Positions 22,398 to 35,000 of a stretch of 64,000 nt of DNA are shown one piece after another; the first letter of the stretch is position 1; each line of letters begins with the position of its first letter. Source of the DNA: Venturia oleaginea. Lineage: Eukaryota > Ascomycota > Dothideomycetes > Venturiales > Venturiaceae. The DNA lies in the NCBI GenBank assembly GCA_013176395.1, contig JABMLP010000001.1, positions 1,550,001-1,614,000 on the forward strand, in the 5' to 3' direction. Made by a program: the position numbers and the translations under genes. The notes under the pieces are model-generated. The model saw only the letters and a list, made by a program, of their open reading frames with translations, was not told the DNA's origin and ran no database searches.

Positions 22398-25300
22398 ATG
22401 GCTCACAAAAATCTGCCACCGCGATACTCAGGCCTTCCAGCATATACTGCAGCACCACAACAAGACGAGGAAGAGATCAATCCGCCTCCACATCCCAATG
22501 GCGCGTCTTTGCGCTTGTTGACCTTGACATCTTCTCACGAAGATGCTTACAGACCGTTAGTACCCGATTCTTCCTCTCCTCATCATCCAGGCCATTTGGC
22601 TGGGACATGCCCTCCAAACCCAGTCCAAGACCTCATGGAAGAAGCCGCTGCGTCGCTGCAAAACTCACAACCACCGACGGCATCGCAGAGAGATGCAGAA
22701 AAGAAGACCCGTTTCCTATTACCACGCAGAGACCTCCGTCCAGACACAAGCTGGCAGCAGAACTTAACCAATCCAAACAGAGTTTCGCCTGTACAACAAT
22801 CCTACTATCCCTCCACCACCTCAAGACCACTCTCACGCGCGCCCTCGGTGCTCGACTCAAGACATGAAATTCCTCCTCCATCCGATGCTTCCTCGTACAT
22901 TCCCGGCTATGCACCGAGTGCGCCGAGCTATGCAGAGAGCTATAGATCAGGATCTCCCATAAGAGGAGTCTCTCCCACGAGACCGTGGTCACCATCCGCA
23001 GTGGGAAGCTCAGCAGTTGGCAGCGAATGGCCGAGGCCGCCTGCTTCTAGCGTGTCTTTCGAGCCAGAACACATCCATGGCAGTTCAAGACCCGGTTCAC
23101 CAACACGATACGGAGGCAGCCAAAGCCCAAAGCGCCCTCTTCCTCCAGCTCCACTCTTTGCAGCTGGGAGACCTGTTTCCAGAGGCGAATCCGATGGAGA
23201 TCTCACCGAAGCCAGGATATCCATAAATGATGATGAGCGAGACCATCACCACTACGAGGAGGAAGAAGACGATGATTTTGGGCCTGATGAGAAAGGTCGA
23301 CCAGACCTGAATACACGGGAATCGTTCATGTCGCAATCGACATTCAACGATGGGGATATTTACGGCGATGCCAACAAAGTGGAACATTATGGACCAGCTC
23401 CGGATGGACATCAATCACGTCGTGGTGCTACAAGGACGACTGTCAAATCCAAGAAGGAAGTCCGACTTACGAATGGAGAGCTTATTCTGGAATGCAAGAT
23501 TCCCACCATTCTATACAGTTTCCTCCCGCGGAGAGATGACACAGAATTTACACACATGCGGTACACTGCAGTAACTTGCGATCCCGACGAGTTCGTGGAA
23601 CGTGGATACAAACTACGTCAAAATTTTGGCAGCACTCAGCGAGAAACGGAGTTGTTCATTGCTATTACCATGTACAACGAGAACGAGATCGATTTCACCA
23701 GGACAATGCATGGTGTCATGCGCAACATCTCCCACTTCTGTTCCAGAGCCAAGTCGAGAACCTGGGGCAAGGATGGATGGCAGAAGATTGTTGTTTGCAT
23801 CATTTCTGATGGTCGTCAGAAGGTCAACCCGAGAACGCTGGATGCACTTGCGGCAATGGGAGTCTACCAGGACGGAATCGCTAAGAACTTGGTCAATCAG
23901 AAGGAGGTGTCAGCTCATGTTTACGAATACACGACTCAGGTTTCCCTAGACTCCGACCTTAAGTTCAAGGGAGCAGAAAAAGGTATTGTCCCATGCCAGA
24001 TGATCTTCTGTCTGAAGGAGAAAAACGCAAAGAAGCTCAATTCGCATCGATGGTTTTTTAACGCCTTTGGGAAGTCTCTCAATCCCAATGTCTGCATTTT
24101 ACTCGATGTTGGTACAAAACCAGGCTCAACCTCTCTGTACCATCTTTGGAAAGCCTTCGACAACGACTCGCAAGTCGCTGGTGCTGCCGGAGAGATCATT
24201 GCTGGTAAAGGCAAAGGAATGCTTGGTCTCTTGAACCCGCTCGTCGCTTCTCAGAATTTTGAATACAAGATGTCCAACATTCTCGACAAGCCTCTTGAGT
24301 CTGTCTTTGGATATATCACTGTGCTTCCTGGAGCTCTCTCTGCCTACAGATATCACGCTCTGCAGAACGATAGCACTGGCCACGGTCCACTCAGTCAATA
24401 CTTCAAGGGAGAAACGCTGCACGGCCAGGATGCCGATGTCTTCACTGCAAACATGTACTTGGCTGAAGATCGTATTCTCTGTTGGGAGTTAGTTGCTAAG
24501 CGCAATGAGCGATGGGTTCTCAAATACGTGAAGAGTGCGAAAGGAGAAACTGATGTGCCTGGTATGTTCTTCACTGCTCTTCAAGTTCCATGATCTCGTA
24601 CTGACCGGATTGATAGACGCTGTCCCCGAGTTCATTTCCCAAAGACGGCGATGGCTTAACGGAGCTTTCTTTGCAGCTGTGTACTCGCTTTTGCATTTCA
24701 AACAAGTCTGGTCCACTGATCACACCATTTGGCGTAAGATATTGTTACACATCGAATTCGTGTATCAGTTCATCAGTCTTTTGTTCACCTTCTTCTCTCT
24801 GGTAAGTCTAAATCTCTCAACATCCTGGACTTGTGATTAACACGGCGATAGGCCAACTTCTACCTGACATTCTTCTTTATCGCTGGCTCGCTCACAGACC
24901 CTAAACTCGACCCCTTCCATGGCGGCGGCAAGTTCCTCTTCCCTGTCCTTCGATACGCCTGTGTCCTCCTCATCTCCGTTCAATTTATCCTTTCCATGGG
25001 TAATCGACCCCAAGGCGCCAAAAAGATGTACATGGGCTCAATGATCGTCTACAGTATCATCATGGCCTACACTACTTTCGCCTCAGTCTGGATTGTCTAT
25101 AAGCAGTTCTTGAACAAGGACAACAAAATCGAGCTGGGAAATAATCTTTTTACTAATGTGATCGTCTCATCTATCTCGACAATGGGCCTGTACTTCGTCA
25201 TGTCCTTTCTATACCTGGACCCATGGCACATGTTCACCTCATCCGCGCAATACTTCATGCTCCTACCATCTTATATCTGCACACTTCAAGTCTACGCCTT

Positions 25301-25901
25301 CTGCAACGCCCACGATGTCACATGGGGAACCAAAGGAGATAACGTCATGTCTACTGATCTTGGCGCGGCTAAAGGAAAAAGTGGAGGCAACGTTGTCGAA
25401 CTTGAGATGCCATCTGAACAGCTCGATATCGATTCTGGCTACGACGAGGCTCTTCGCAATTTGAGAGATCGAATCGAGGTCCCCTCCCCTCCCACTTCAG
25501 AACAACAAGCACAGGAAGATTATTACCGCGCCGTGAGAACCTACATGGTTATCGTCTGGCTGGTCTCAAACGCTATCCTCGCCATGGCTGTCAGTGAGGC
25601 TTACTCCGGCACTGCTGTTGGTTCGAACTTCTATCTCAAGTTCATTCTTTGGTGTGTCGCTGGCCTCGCACTCTTCCGAGCCATTGGATCAACAACTTTC
25701 GGCATCATCAATGCTATGCATTCCATCGCTGAAGGCAAGCTCAAGTGGGCAACGAAATGGGAGGGACGCAGTAGAGCGACGAGTAGTGTTGGAGGTAGGA
25801 GCACTCTAAGTAGGTGGAGTACACCTAGTTGGGTTTCTGGGAGTGGCAGCTGGGTGGGCAGTCAGTTTAGTAAGATTAAGATGCCTGGGTTGAATAGATA
25901 G
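22398..25901 (+). CDS. chitin synthase (class I/II type)
   Basis: A membrane enzyme that polymerises UDP-GlcNAc into chitin. The exons 22398-24561, 24617-24801 and 24852-25901 join in phase (donors GTATGT and GTAAGT) to give 1132 residues. Residues 1 to about 350 are a disordered Pro/Ser-rich cytosolic region. The conserved N-domain starts near 354 ([20 protein letters not shown]). The glycosyltransferase-2 core holds [10 protein letters not shown] (about 418), [16 protein letters not shown] (about 690) and the product-binding QRRRW (about 729). Several membrane helices follow, then WGTKGDN (about 940) and two more helices near the C-terminus. The sequence around [13 protein letters not shown] and [20 protein letters not shown] favours class I over II or III, though I cannot settle that by eye. 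The start sits in a good context (ATCATGG). The N-terminal region seems long for the class. Confidence 0.96.
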
Positions 25902-26306
25902 GAAGCATTGGGTCTGTGAGTGATGAGTCTGTAATTAATGTTGGGAATATGAAGGAATGCGTATACGAGGCTGTTGAACGACGGGTTGTCTGTACGAGCT
26001 TATTGATGGGCGGTTGGAGTGCACGGAAAATACCTTTGCATGGTTTATGAGCTTCGGTTTTTGGACGAGCGGATGAGCATGCAATTCGGGGTCCTCGATT
26101 GGGTTATTAGGATAGGGATATATACCCAGACAAGCTAGCTGTCTGAAGATTTCAATGAAGACTTTGGGTGTTATCCCCTTTCCTCTTGGTATGAAGGTTT
26201 GTAGTTCTTGAAGGCTCAGCTTGTGCTGCTTTTTATTAAGTTGTTGGTGGATTTTCTCGCTGTGTGGTGAGGGAATGGATCAAGGACGTGTACGAACTCG
26301 ATACCT
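25902..26306. other. 3' region of chitin synthase
   Basis: Non-coding. It probably includes the chitin synthase 3' untranslated region. No further feature seen. Confidence 0.6.
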
Positions 26307-26545
26307 ACGTTGGGCGAGATACGTTGAAACTTTGCGCGGCAAATCTCATCGTATCTAACGTATCTAAAATGTATGTTTTGTATATGATATACTTAAAAAT
26401 CACGTTGATTTAGCGGAGTTATGGCTAACGGCTCTAGCGTTGGGGGATTCTGGCAACGTTGCTGCTTAGGTTAGATACGTTGGCGTTTTAAGCCTCCTGA
26501 TTGGATAATATCGAATAGCCGCGCTGGCTATAACGTATCCAACGT
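26307..26545. repeat. inverted-repeat (MITE-like) segment
   Basis: The left end ACGTTGGGCGAGATACGTT (26307-26325) is answered at the right end by TAACGTATCCAACGT (26531-26545), whose reverse complement is ACGTTGGATACGTTA. The ends pair except for a four-base insert. Inside, TCGTATCTAACGTATCTAA (near 26348) pairs loosely with TTAGATACGTTGG (near 26472). About 240 bp with nested inverted repeats and no coding capacity is typical of a small non-autonomous DNA element, but I find no clear target duplication. Confidence 0.45.
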
Positions 26546-26822
26546 CTACAGATTCTATTTATTGAAACGCATCTAAATAATACACACCCCTCGGGATACC
26601 CTGGAATTAACGTGTCGAGCTCAACGAGGATGAAGGAATCGGGATTCAATGCATTGGAAGATGGAAGAGAAGGACGAGGTGGAGGTGGTCGATGATGCCG
26701 ATCTGGTGTTGATGAAAACTCACGTCAACACGTTTGGCAATACTTGTCGGTGTCAAATGAACTCATTTCATTCACCTCATTTGTACTAACTTGAATACGA
26801 GCCCCTCAATCGTGTATATATA

Positions 26823-26834
26823 TGGGCATGCCCA
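26823..26834. promoter_or_regulatory. 12-bp perfect palindrome upstream of BTB copy A
   Basis: TGGGCATGCCCA sits inside an alternating TATATA/ACATAT context about 125 bases before the ATG of BTB copy A. It could be a dimer binding site. That is inference from symmetry and position only. Confidence 0.3.
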
Positions 26835-26959
26835 CATATGTCAATTCAGACTTCAGTCTGCTTTATCTACCTTTTGACAGTCGGGAGAAGGCCAATGTTA
26901 TCTGCCTCTCTCTCCTCCGTCAACTCTCACACATCTTCTAGAAGCACCTGATATCAAAC

Positions 26960-28018
26960 ATGTCGGCAACCATCGCAAACTTGACGACAAATCCGGCTCT
27001 CGAATGTCTGACGGAAGCTATTGCAAAATGGGCTGATTTCAAAACACTTTCACATAGTGTGCTTATTGCCTTCTCTACAGTCTTCTCGATGACACTGAGT
27101 TATCTGATTTGGTCATTACTTGCCAAAACACGTCTCACAATGTACCTAAGGCGATCGTCTGCACTCAGTCGCGCTTCTTCAAGAATGCTTGCAAGAAAGA
27201 CACGTTCGAGATCCGTTTAGGAAAAAAGTAGTGGACTTTGCTGATGTGTTTCTAGGAAAGCGACACGGGAGTCATTGACCTTCCAGATGACGATCATTAT
27301 GCTGTACGATCGATGATTGAGTTCCTCTATACTGGGGACTGTGTTGAATTGGAATTTTCTACGCGCCTCCTTCATCATGCACAGACTTATACTCTTGCCG
27401 AAAAATATTTGATTGAACAATTGGATGATCAGGCCCGCTCCAAACTATTGCAAGTTATCAACGAGAAAACCGCATTTGAGGAAGAAGACCTGACAGTCGT
27501 AACAAGTTTCGCTTATGAGAACATGATCCCCAAACACCAATTTATTCGACAAACCCTCATTCGCACGACTGTTGATAAGGCGCACATGTTCCTTGAGGAC
27601 GAAGCAAGCCCAATCTGCAACCTTATGACAGAGATTGGAGAAGTTGGAAGAGATGCGGCACGAGCAGCTCGCTCGTCGACCAATTCCTCCGGACAACACA
27701 TCAGAACACGTTTGAGGGGCGATACTAGGAATTTCCGATGTGGGTTTTGCGAATCTTACTGGACAACTCTGTGGGCATCAACGAGCTCTGCTTGGAACTA
27801 GTCCCAAGCCTGATTGTCCGAAATGCAACACCACAATGCCGGGCAGCGCAAAGAATGAACTTGTTTTTAAGTCTCTGCTTTATTCTTGGGCGTGTGCATC
27901 ATGCCACAAACAGCTTTACAGTAGCAACATTGGCGAATCAGCGTCTTCTGATAATACTTGGGGCTGCCCATGCTGTGGCAAAAAGCCAGCGACATTTTGT
28001 CCTGTCTTGTTCGCGTAA
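26960..28018 (+). pseudogene. BTB/POZ-domain family, copy A (degenerate)
   Basis: The BTB reading starts near 27082 (LLDDTELSDLVITCQ) and continues VCTQSRFFKNACKKDTFE. It resumes after an intron ending CTAG at 27255 (ESDTGVIDLPDDDHYAV, then MIEFLYTGD), and reaches the helical C-part (TEIGEVGRDAARAA). The last section with CxxC pairs (CPKCNTTMP, ACASCHK, CPCCGKK) is in another frame, so a frameshift lies between about 27740 and 27800. Where the other copies have a GT donor after the TFE/TFN codon, this copy reads GAGATCC, so the donor is lost. The ATG at 26960 opens an upstream segment that does not join the BTB frame cleanly. BTB domains mediate dimerisation and often recruit cullin-3. This copy is probably non-functional. 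Confidence 0.75.
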
Positions 28019-28575
28019 AACGGTAAACTCTTAACATCTTCGCATGGCGGAATGGGACACGAGAAGCGATGGGTGGGATAGCTATGGAAGGAAGATGTAG
28101 ATCAATCTCATGACTAATAAGGCCATGAATGGGCACCAGACTGGTCCTCGATAGAACTTGCAAAGTTCTGCTCCACGACAAAGTAGATATTCAGCTCAGT
28201 GCCTCAAGTAATGCTAGTGACCACGACTATAATCAAGAGCGGTATCAAATGATGTCCAACATCCCCGAGGATTGAATCGTCATCAGTAGTCTTAGAACTC
28301 AGATGAAAGCCGGTGATTTCAGTTCTGACACTCATCGAGCGAATGAAGCAACTTACTATTGGGTAGAGCTTCCATGCAATGTGAAGGCGCTTCTACGGCT
28401 TTATTAGCAGCCTTAAAAGGCTTTCGTATCCAGTCCCGATAGCGCCCGTGTTGAAGTGGAGTCAAAGTCCAGTGTTGTTATTGCCGTCGACACAACACGC
28501 GAATTATTTGCCCAGAAAACCTCGATCAATCAACTTCGACTCACGAACAACTACCACCAAACATTGGTCCCCAAA
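28019..28575. other. spacer between BTB copies A and B
   Basis: No gene seen. An in-frame ATG at 28456 would extend copy B upstream, but the ATG at 28576 fits the short first exon found in copies D and E. Confidence 0.6.
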
Positions 28576-29654
28576 ATGGCAGCCGAGACCAATTTCGATG
28601 GACGGAAAGATGTGGTTTCCAGGTATGTGATTTCATGCGACATCAGCTCCATTGCGACGATGTACTAATAGAAAGGCCTTACAAAGCTTGCTCAACAGTT
28701 CGGAGTACACCAATCTCACCATCATCTGCCGAGGAGCGCGTCATGAAGTCCACAAGAATATTATCTGCCCACAATCAGAATTCTTTCGCAACGCGTGCAA
28801 AAAAGGCACCTTCAACGTACGGAGACTTGTCCTGTGCGGTTGCTGACGACGAGCGCTAACAGTCAATAATAGGAGGGCAACGACGGAGCAGTCGATCTTT
28901 CGGACGATGACCCAGAAGCTGTGGCGGCCATGGTGCAATTCCTCTATACCGGTCAATACTCCGAGAAGACCAACCCAGGAAATCCGTTGATACCCGGTCT
29001 GCTGCATCATGTTCAGGTCTATTGCCTTGCGGACAGATGCTCAATCACGCTGCTGTAAGGCCTCGTCATCAACCATCTAGACTCTTTTGTTAGCCAGAAC
29101 ACGCTCATTGTGAACATCCAGGATCTAGTCGCCGCGACAAAATATACATACGCAAACACGGCACCTAACGATAATACCCTGAAAGAAATCTTGATTTCTT
29201 TTATCGTTCAAGATAAGGCCTTTCATTTTGATGAAGAGGGAGCGCCTATATCGCGAGTCTAATGCTGGAGCTGGCTGAAGTTGGTCACGATGTTATTCGT
29301 GCCTTGAGACATGTCGACCTGTCACCGTCGCGCCCACGTCGTTCATATCCCGAAATGACCAGGTATATCTGCAAGGACAATTGTAACTGTTCTTGGCTGA
29401 TTCGAAAGGAAAGGTATTGTCCACACAGGCTTTGCCCTTACTGTGAGATCGTCATGGAGGAAGAGGAGGATGATCGTGGGTGCGAGTTGCTCTTCACGTA
29501 CAAGTGCCAGGCCTGTAACGAAGTGTTGCTTAGCGACTGGAATGATGGGGCCGATTTTCTGTCATGCAGTTATTGTGGACAGCAAGGTTTCGAGTCCGTG
29601 GTGGATGAGGCAAGTTCAAAGAGGGGTGCTTTTGTTGCAAAATTTCCTGGCTGA
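28576..29654 (+). pseudogene. BTB/POZ-domain family, copy B (one stop, one frameshift)
   Basis: The exons are clear: 28576-28622, 28672-28816 and from 28873, with donors GTATGT and GTACGG and acceptors TACTAATAG and AATAATAG. The first exon gives MAAETNFDGRKDVV. The BTB part reads LLNSSEYTNLTIICR, then HKNIICPQSEFFRNACKK. Exon 3 continues AVDLSDDDPEAVAAMVQFLY and stops at a premature TAA (29056-29058). Beyond it the same frame is plainly protein-like (GLVINHLDSFVSQNTL). Near 29260 a shift is needed to enter the C-terminal frame 29262-29654 (LELAEVGHDVIRALRH), which holds CxxC pairs (CPYCEIVM, CQACNE, CSYCGQQ). It is recently decayed compared with copy A and is the clearest family member in this pocket. 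Confidence 0.85.
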
Positions 29655-30065
29655 TTCGGATGGCAGATCGTATGCAACTACTCTTTGAGTGATCACAGAC
29701 GGAGGGCCATGAATATATTGAAAATATCAAGGACCGGAAGAAATCTCCTGGGTAGGAGATTCTCATAGCGATAGTTAAATCATGCAGAAATTCTCTGTTC
29801 ATTCAAACACGTGCCTCCGTGGTCTGGAAAAGCCCCTTCCCTCGCGTTTCAGCTTGACTCCCATCGCTTCCAACTCTTTCCATCATCTTGCAGTCTTGCT
29901 TGCTCTCTCTCTTGCATTATACTCAATAACGGTATTACTGACCCCATGCCCGAGAGCGACGCGTAGAGCTCGATCAAGCTGCCCCGAGAAGAACACGGGC
30001 GCCCAACAAGATTCTCCGTTGATCTCGACGTGTTTTGATCTAATCCCTATTCCATTACAATCATC
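29655..30065. other. no supportable gene
   Basis: Short frames only, with nothing recognisable. Confidence 0.5.
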
Positions 30066-30287
30066 ATGAGATCTACCTGGGAAGAGCTCAAGGACCAGAT
30101 CGTGTAGGACGAACAGAAAGAAAGGCAACAATTTGAACGTGGCTGGAAACAGTGCAAACGTGATACGAACGTGCTGGCTGCCTCTATCGAAAGGCGTACG
30201 AACAAGCTCATGGAATACAAAGAAAGATCGAGATCATCACTATTCTCAGATAGGCTTCAAAAGATATGGTCGCCAATTCCTCCTTGA
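30066..30287 (+). pseudogene. small charged protein remnant with one in-frame stop
   Basis: An ATG at 30066 opens a 73-codon frame (MRSTWEELKDQIV) interrupted by TAG at 30105-30107. It then stays highly charged and helical (DEQKERQQFERGWKQCKRD) to TGA at 30285-30287. The family is not recognised. The amphipathic, Lys/Glu-rich composition suggests a coiled coil. It could be the first exon of a decayed gene. Confidence 0.3.
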
Positions 30288-30520
30288 CTCTTATCTAGAA
30301 CACATCAATGGTTTTGGTCTCTAAGAGTCCAGCATCTGGTCGATCCATGAAGTGATGCCACGATGATACTCAGCCCACCAATCTTCTCCATATCTCAAAC
30401 TGTGAAGACATCAACAGTCGCAGTAAGCTGGATCTGCGTCGAAGATACAACCTCAGTCCAAATCCACCTGTATCGATATTCCGACCCCACATTTCCATTA
30501 CAATTCTCGATGACATTGCC

Positions 30521-30860
30521 TCATTGTAATCTCCCGCCAACGTGAAACCCGACACCAGGACAAGGCCATTTCACATTGTAGCAATGCCAAAGCTGCATGT
30601 CAGTGCCATTGCTGGTCATGCACTCAGCTTGGCATCCTGCGCAATGAGATATGTAGAGCATGAAGAAACTCTTGTCCACAAACGGGATCAGTTTCTGTCT
30701 TAAGGCAAAGCATTGTGGTTGCGGACAAGTGGCCAATCCCTCCAGTGGCAGCATGGCATAAAACCCGTCCAGTTTCCAGCGCCGGTCGTGACGATGTCCT
30801 TGCCAAATTCTCCCGTGATCGCCATCATGTTGGAGAATGGCCCATCATCACACGTTATAT
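30521..30860 (-). pseudogene. BTB/POZ-domain family, fragment G (C-terminal part)
   Basis: Reading minus from about 30860, DDGPFSNMMAITGEFGKDIV matches the position and pattern of DDDGEFAQVMTAFGEFGKDI in intact copy D. After a frameshift near 30740 the CxxC tail follows (CPQPQCFALR, then CAGCQAECM), ending at 30521. No BTB domain is present upstream within the next kilobase. The assignment rests on the GEFGKD motif and cysteine spacing, so it is likely but not certain. Confidence 0.6.
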
Positions 30861-32027
30861 GGCAATGGATAGTGTTTGATGGGTTTCTGAAGAAAAAGGG
30901 TGGCTGGGAGAAGAAACTGTGGAATATAATCTCGGTTATCAAGCACAGTCCTTACCCCTTTTCACTTTACGCGATATCGGACAGATATCCGGCTTCTCCC
31001 CTCTGTACAAATTCAATCAACCACTCTCGCATCTCTCACGCCCTTCGAGGCTATATTGGTGTATGGCCTATACTCTGTCCGTTCCGCTCAAGTCTGAGCC
31101 TCCTCGGCGGTCAAACCTTCTTCATGACCCACCGCGACCGTCTTCGAGTCTTTTCAAGATGTCCTTCTTGATTCTGATTTCCAGAACGAACGAGAGACAT
31201 TTGACTTGGAAAAGAAGTCAGGAAAAATCACGGATTATCATGGCAGAAAGATTCTTGCTGACGAATTCGAACTTTAGCATAGCTAAGACAGCGTCATCGT
31301 GCTTTCCCCTCGGCAAATCGTGATACATGAATCTGGCCAACCTGAGGCGCATAGAGAATACACAGTAAGGTGTTTGTTGCTCGCGACATTGAAATCACTG
31401 GATAATTCGACGAACAGAAACCTCACTCGACCGCTGCGAAAATGGATCTTGCAGCAGAAGACGTCCAATGAGAACGCGTGCTGAGGTGTGAGGTGAAGAA
31501 AGGTGAGTGGTATGAAGTGGGTGCAAGTTGGAGGTCGAGTAACGGTCGCGATTGGAATCTTGAAAGTGCAAATGTGAAGTCAGTGAGGTATGGCGGAGCG
31601 ACTGTCAAAATGTGAGATCTCACTATATAATAAGCATTGACCAAGTAAGTGCCCTCAAGACTGTGACCCACCCGACATTAATCATTAGTTCTTCATGCTT
31701 TCTCTTTCATCCCATCCATTCATTACCTTCTCGAGAATCACACCTATTTTGGGTCAGGAAATAAATACAGGCAGAAATTGGAACATACGAGAGGGATCCT
31801 TACTTGCACCATGCCCACAGATTGCGATACAGCTTCACCATAGCATAATACCATCCTTATATCATGAAGTTTTGACCGGCGGCTTTTGGAACAGTGACTA
31901 ATGCTGTGATCAACTTACCATATATGTGAAACAGAACTCCGGCCTTTTCATGGTGAGCTCAAGTCACATAGCCTATGCCTACATTACTAATACTCAATCT
32001 CACAAGTAACATCTTTCGTGAAAACAT
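30861..32027. other. no supportable gene
   Basis: A 134-codon plus frame (30919-31323) and others lack a recognisable motif. The last few hundred bases are the 3' side of the coatomer gene. Confidence 0.5.
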
Positions 32028-35000
32028 TTACTTCTCCTCTTCGGCCTCGTCAGCCTCTTCTTCGGCCTCGCCAGCCTCTTCTTCGGCCTCGCCAGCCTCT
32101 TCTTCGGCCTCGCCAGCCTCTTCCTCTTCCTCGTCTTCGACAGACGCCTCGCCTACTTCAACCTCCTCGTCACCTTCGACTTCTTCTTCAACAGTCTCAT
32201 CCTCGATATCAATCAACTTGACTCCGCCCTCTTGCTCAATCTGCAACCAATCGTTCCACTCAGGGAACAAGTCATCATCCGCGTCAACGCCATCGATTCC
32301 AGGCGGCATGCCGAGAACCTTGGCAACCCGTCCTTTCCCGTCCTTCTCTAGACTTGCTTTCCAAGCTTGAACTGCTTTAGGCGCAGCAGACGGTTTGTAT
32401 GTCTGTGCAAAGAACACGGCCTCGGCGAAACGTGATGTATCGTTCAAACATTTAATGCAAGCATCAACATCGTTCAATAGCCACAGCGCTTGGAACTGGC
32501 AGTTGAATTGGGCTGCACCTTGAGCGGCGTCGGCCAATCTTCTAAGCCCTTCGCGATCACCGGAAGCAGAGTAGAGAAGAAGGAGTGAGCCGAGGTCTTT
32601 AGCATGCCAGAAGCAGGACTCAGCGGTCTTGACGTCCCAGCCCTCCAGTGCTTTATCACCAACGCTCCTCCATTTGTGGTCGCCGGCGCCTTCTTTTTCA
32701 GCAATGCCCAGGGCGATGTCTAATTTTCCAAGGTCAAGGGCGAGATCGAAGCGGTGCTCAGGGTCGGTAGAGATCTCGAGGGCGTCCTCTTTAAGTCCTT
32801 GCCCTTCTAGAAATCTCGCGATCTTTGTCTGCTGGTCTTTTGGAATGGGAATTTCTTGAGCGGCTTCGAGGTCGCCTCTGAGCACGAGAGTCTGATATTC
32901 CACGACAGCCAGTGAAAGAGCATAAGATGATACCTGCAAGTCCTTGTCGCAAATATAGATCCTGCCGTCTCGTGGCAGATATCCTAGAATGTAATGAGGA
33001 GCGTCGAAGTGGGAGATCGTGTTGACCTTCTCTCCGACAAGGTAGTTGAGTCGGTTGGTGCTTGTTGTGTAGACAAAGCAATCACCCACCCACGTGCCGC
33101 TTGTGACCGCTATGCAAATTTAGCCAAAAAGCCGCATTAATTGATAAACTGTAATTTAGTAATGACTCACCTTCGTTAACATCAGTGATAACTTCAAAGG
33201 CTGATTCCACGCCATCATCCTCAACTTCTCCCTCTGCTACAGCTGTATCATATGCTTGCCTGTCAAATCGTAGAACATAATAAGAATCAGCGCATGCCAA
33301 CGCCACCAGCTCGCCCGACTCGGACCAGTGCAGCGCAAGGGGCTCGACCTCGATTCTTCTAGCGAGAGCTCCAGTCTGCCAATCGAACAGACCAATACCT
33401 CCGTTTCCCTTTACACCAAGGAGCTGGCCTGCGAAGATCGCCTCGCTTTGGAACCCGGTATTGAGTGTCATACGTTCCTTAAAGGCTCGACACAGCTTCA
33501 CTGATGTTGACGACTCACGTATGGCATAGTCTTTGTCGTTCTCCTTCGAGGCCCAGCAGAAATCGAGTCCGGATCCGAAGCTCTGATTTCTCAGCGCCAA
33601 TGAGGTGTACACGATCCTACAGAGAAGTTAGTTTGTGCCTCTTGTGTGTCATTTGCAACTAAATATCCTCAGGAATAGTGGAAGTCAATATGACAGGGAA
33701 ACAGAAATTAGGATCCAAGCTTGTCTTTCTCTAGTACGTGAGGAATCCTCCAAGCGAAGGGAGGAGGAAATGGAGGACTCACCATTCACCATCGCCACAA
33801 ACAGCAACGAATCTGCCGTTGGGTGAATGCATCAAAGATTGTGGGTAGAGTTCCGTGGTCCCCAATTCTTTCAGAGGAAGAACGATTCGATCGCCATCCT
33901 TGACATTGGCAACGTCGCTGCTCTTGATCGTGGTGGTCACAATATCGTTGGCTTTGGCGCTGATGATCTTGCCGGAGCTGTCCATGGAGACTGCTGGTTG
34001 TTCACGTCCCATTTTGAGCACTACCATGCCATCATCGTAGCCAATAGCGATGTGCTGCTTAGATCTCTGGTATGAGACACACCAGGCACGCTCTAAGCCA
34101 TAGTTGAGTGACTGTTCGAGCTTATATGTCGAACTATGCCATAGCTTCACCGATCCATCTTCTGAGCCACTGATGATGAGAGGAAGCTCGGGATGATAGC
34201 ATGCGAACGAGACCTGAAAGCCGGTTAGCATGTTTGACGCAATGAACAAATGGACAGGGCTCAAGTGCTCACATTGCTTGTGTGACCTTCAAGGGTTGCG
34301 ATGAGCCCCTTTGTGGTGTAATCCCAAATCTGGATTCAGTGTTTAGTATTTAGTTCAGTAGAATTATGATTACGAATTATACCTTGATAGTGCGGTCATC
34401 GCTAGTGGTCAAGAGATAAGGCTTGTCCGACTGAGGATAATAGTCCACGGCGTTGACTCCTTTTTGTTCATGTGCTTCCAAGGTGAAACTTCGACCACAT
34501 CAGTTTTCTGTTTCAAGGTGACTGAGTAGAATTGCACATACTTCGCAGTGTTGCTTCCTAAATTCCAGATTTTCACTAAAAAACATTCAGTTGGTATAAT
34601 TATTTTATTTTTAAAAAGGAAACTGACCGGTTCGATCAAGACAGGCTGAGGCGAATGTGTTGGTGTCTTTGGGATTGATGGCAATGCTCATGACATAGTG
34701 TGCACTGGAAACAAATCAGTATCACAGCTTTTCCCATTTTTATTTAGATATGGGAAATCAACTTACTGGCCCTCAAATACGCGCAAGCACTTAAACCCAT
34801 TGTCGAAATCCCACTTGTCATAAATTAGTCCTATCTTCTCGCATTATCGGCGCCTGCTCCACTCACGAGCTTGATCGTCATGTCATCGCTAGCTGTTAGG
34901 ATGTATGGATGCGTAGGATGTACAGCAATCGCACGAATGTAGTCTGGGTGTGCCTCAAACGAGGTGATTTTCTACCACAGACAAATTAGTAACTAGTCTC

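Noticed and set aside
20213..25901. Secreted protein plus chitin synthase as a cell-wall gene cluster
   Set aside because: Two divergently transcribed wall-related genes are not enough; no shared motif was seen and neighbours are unrelated.
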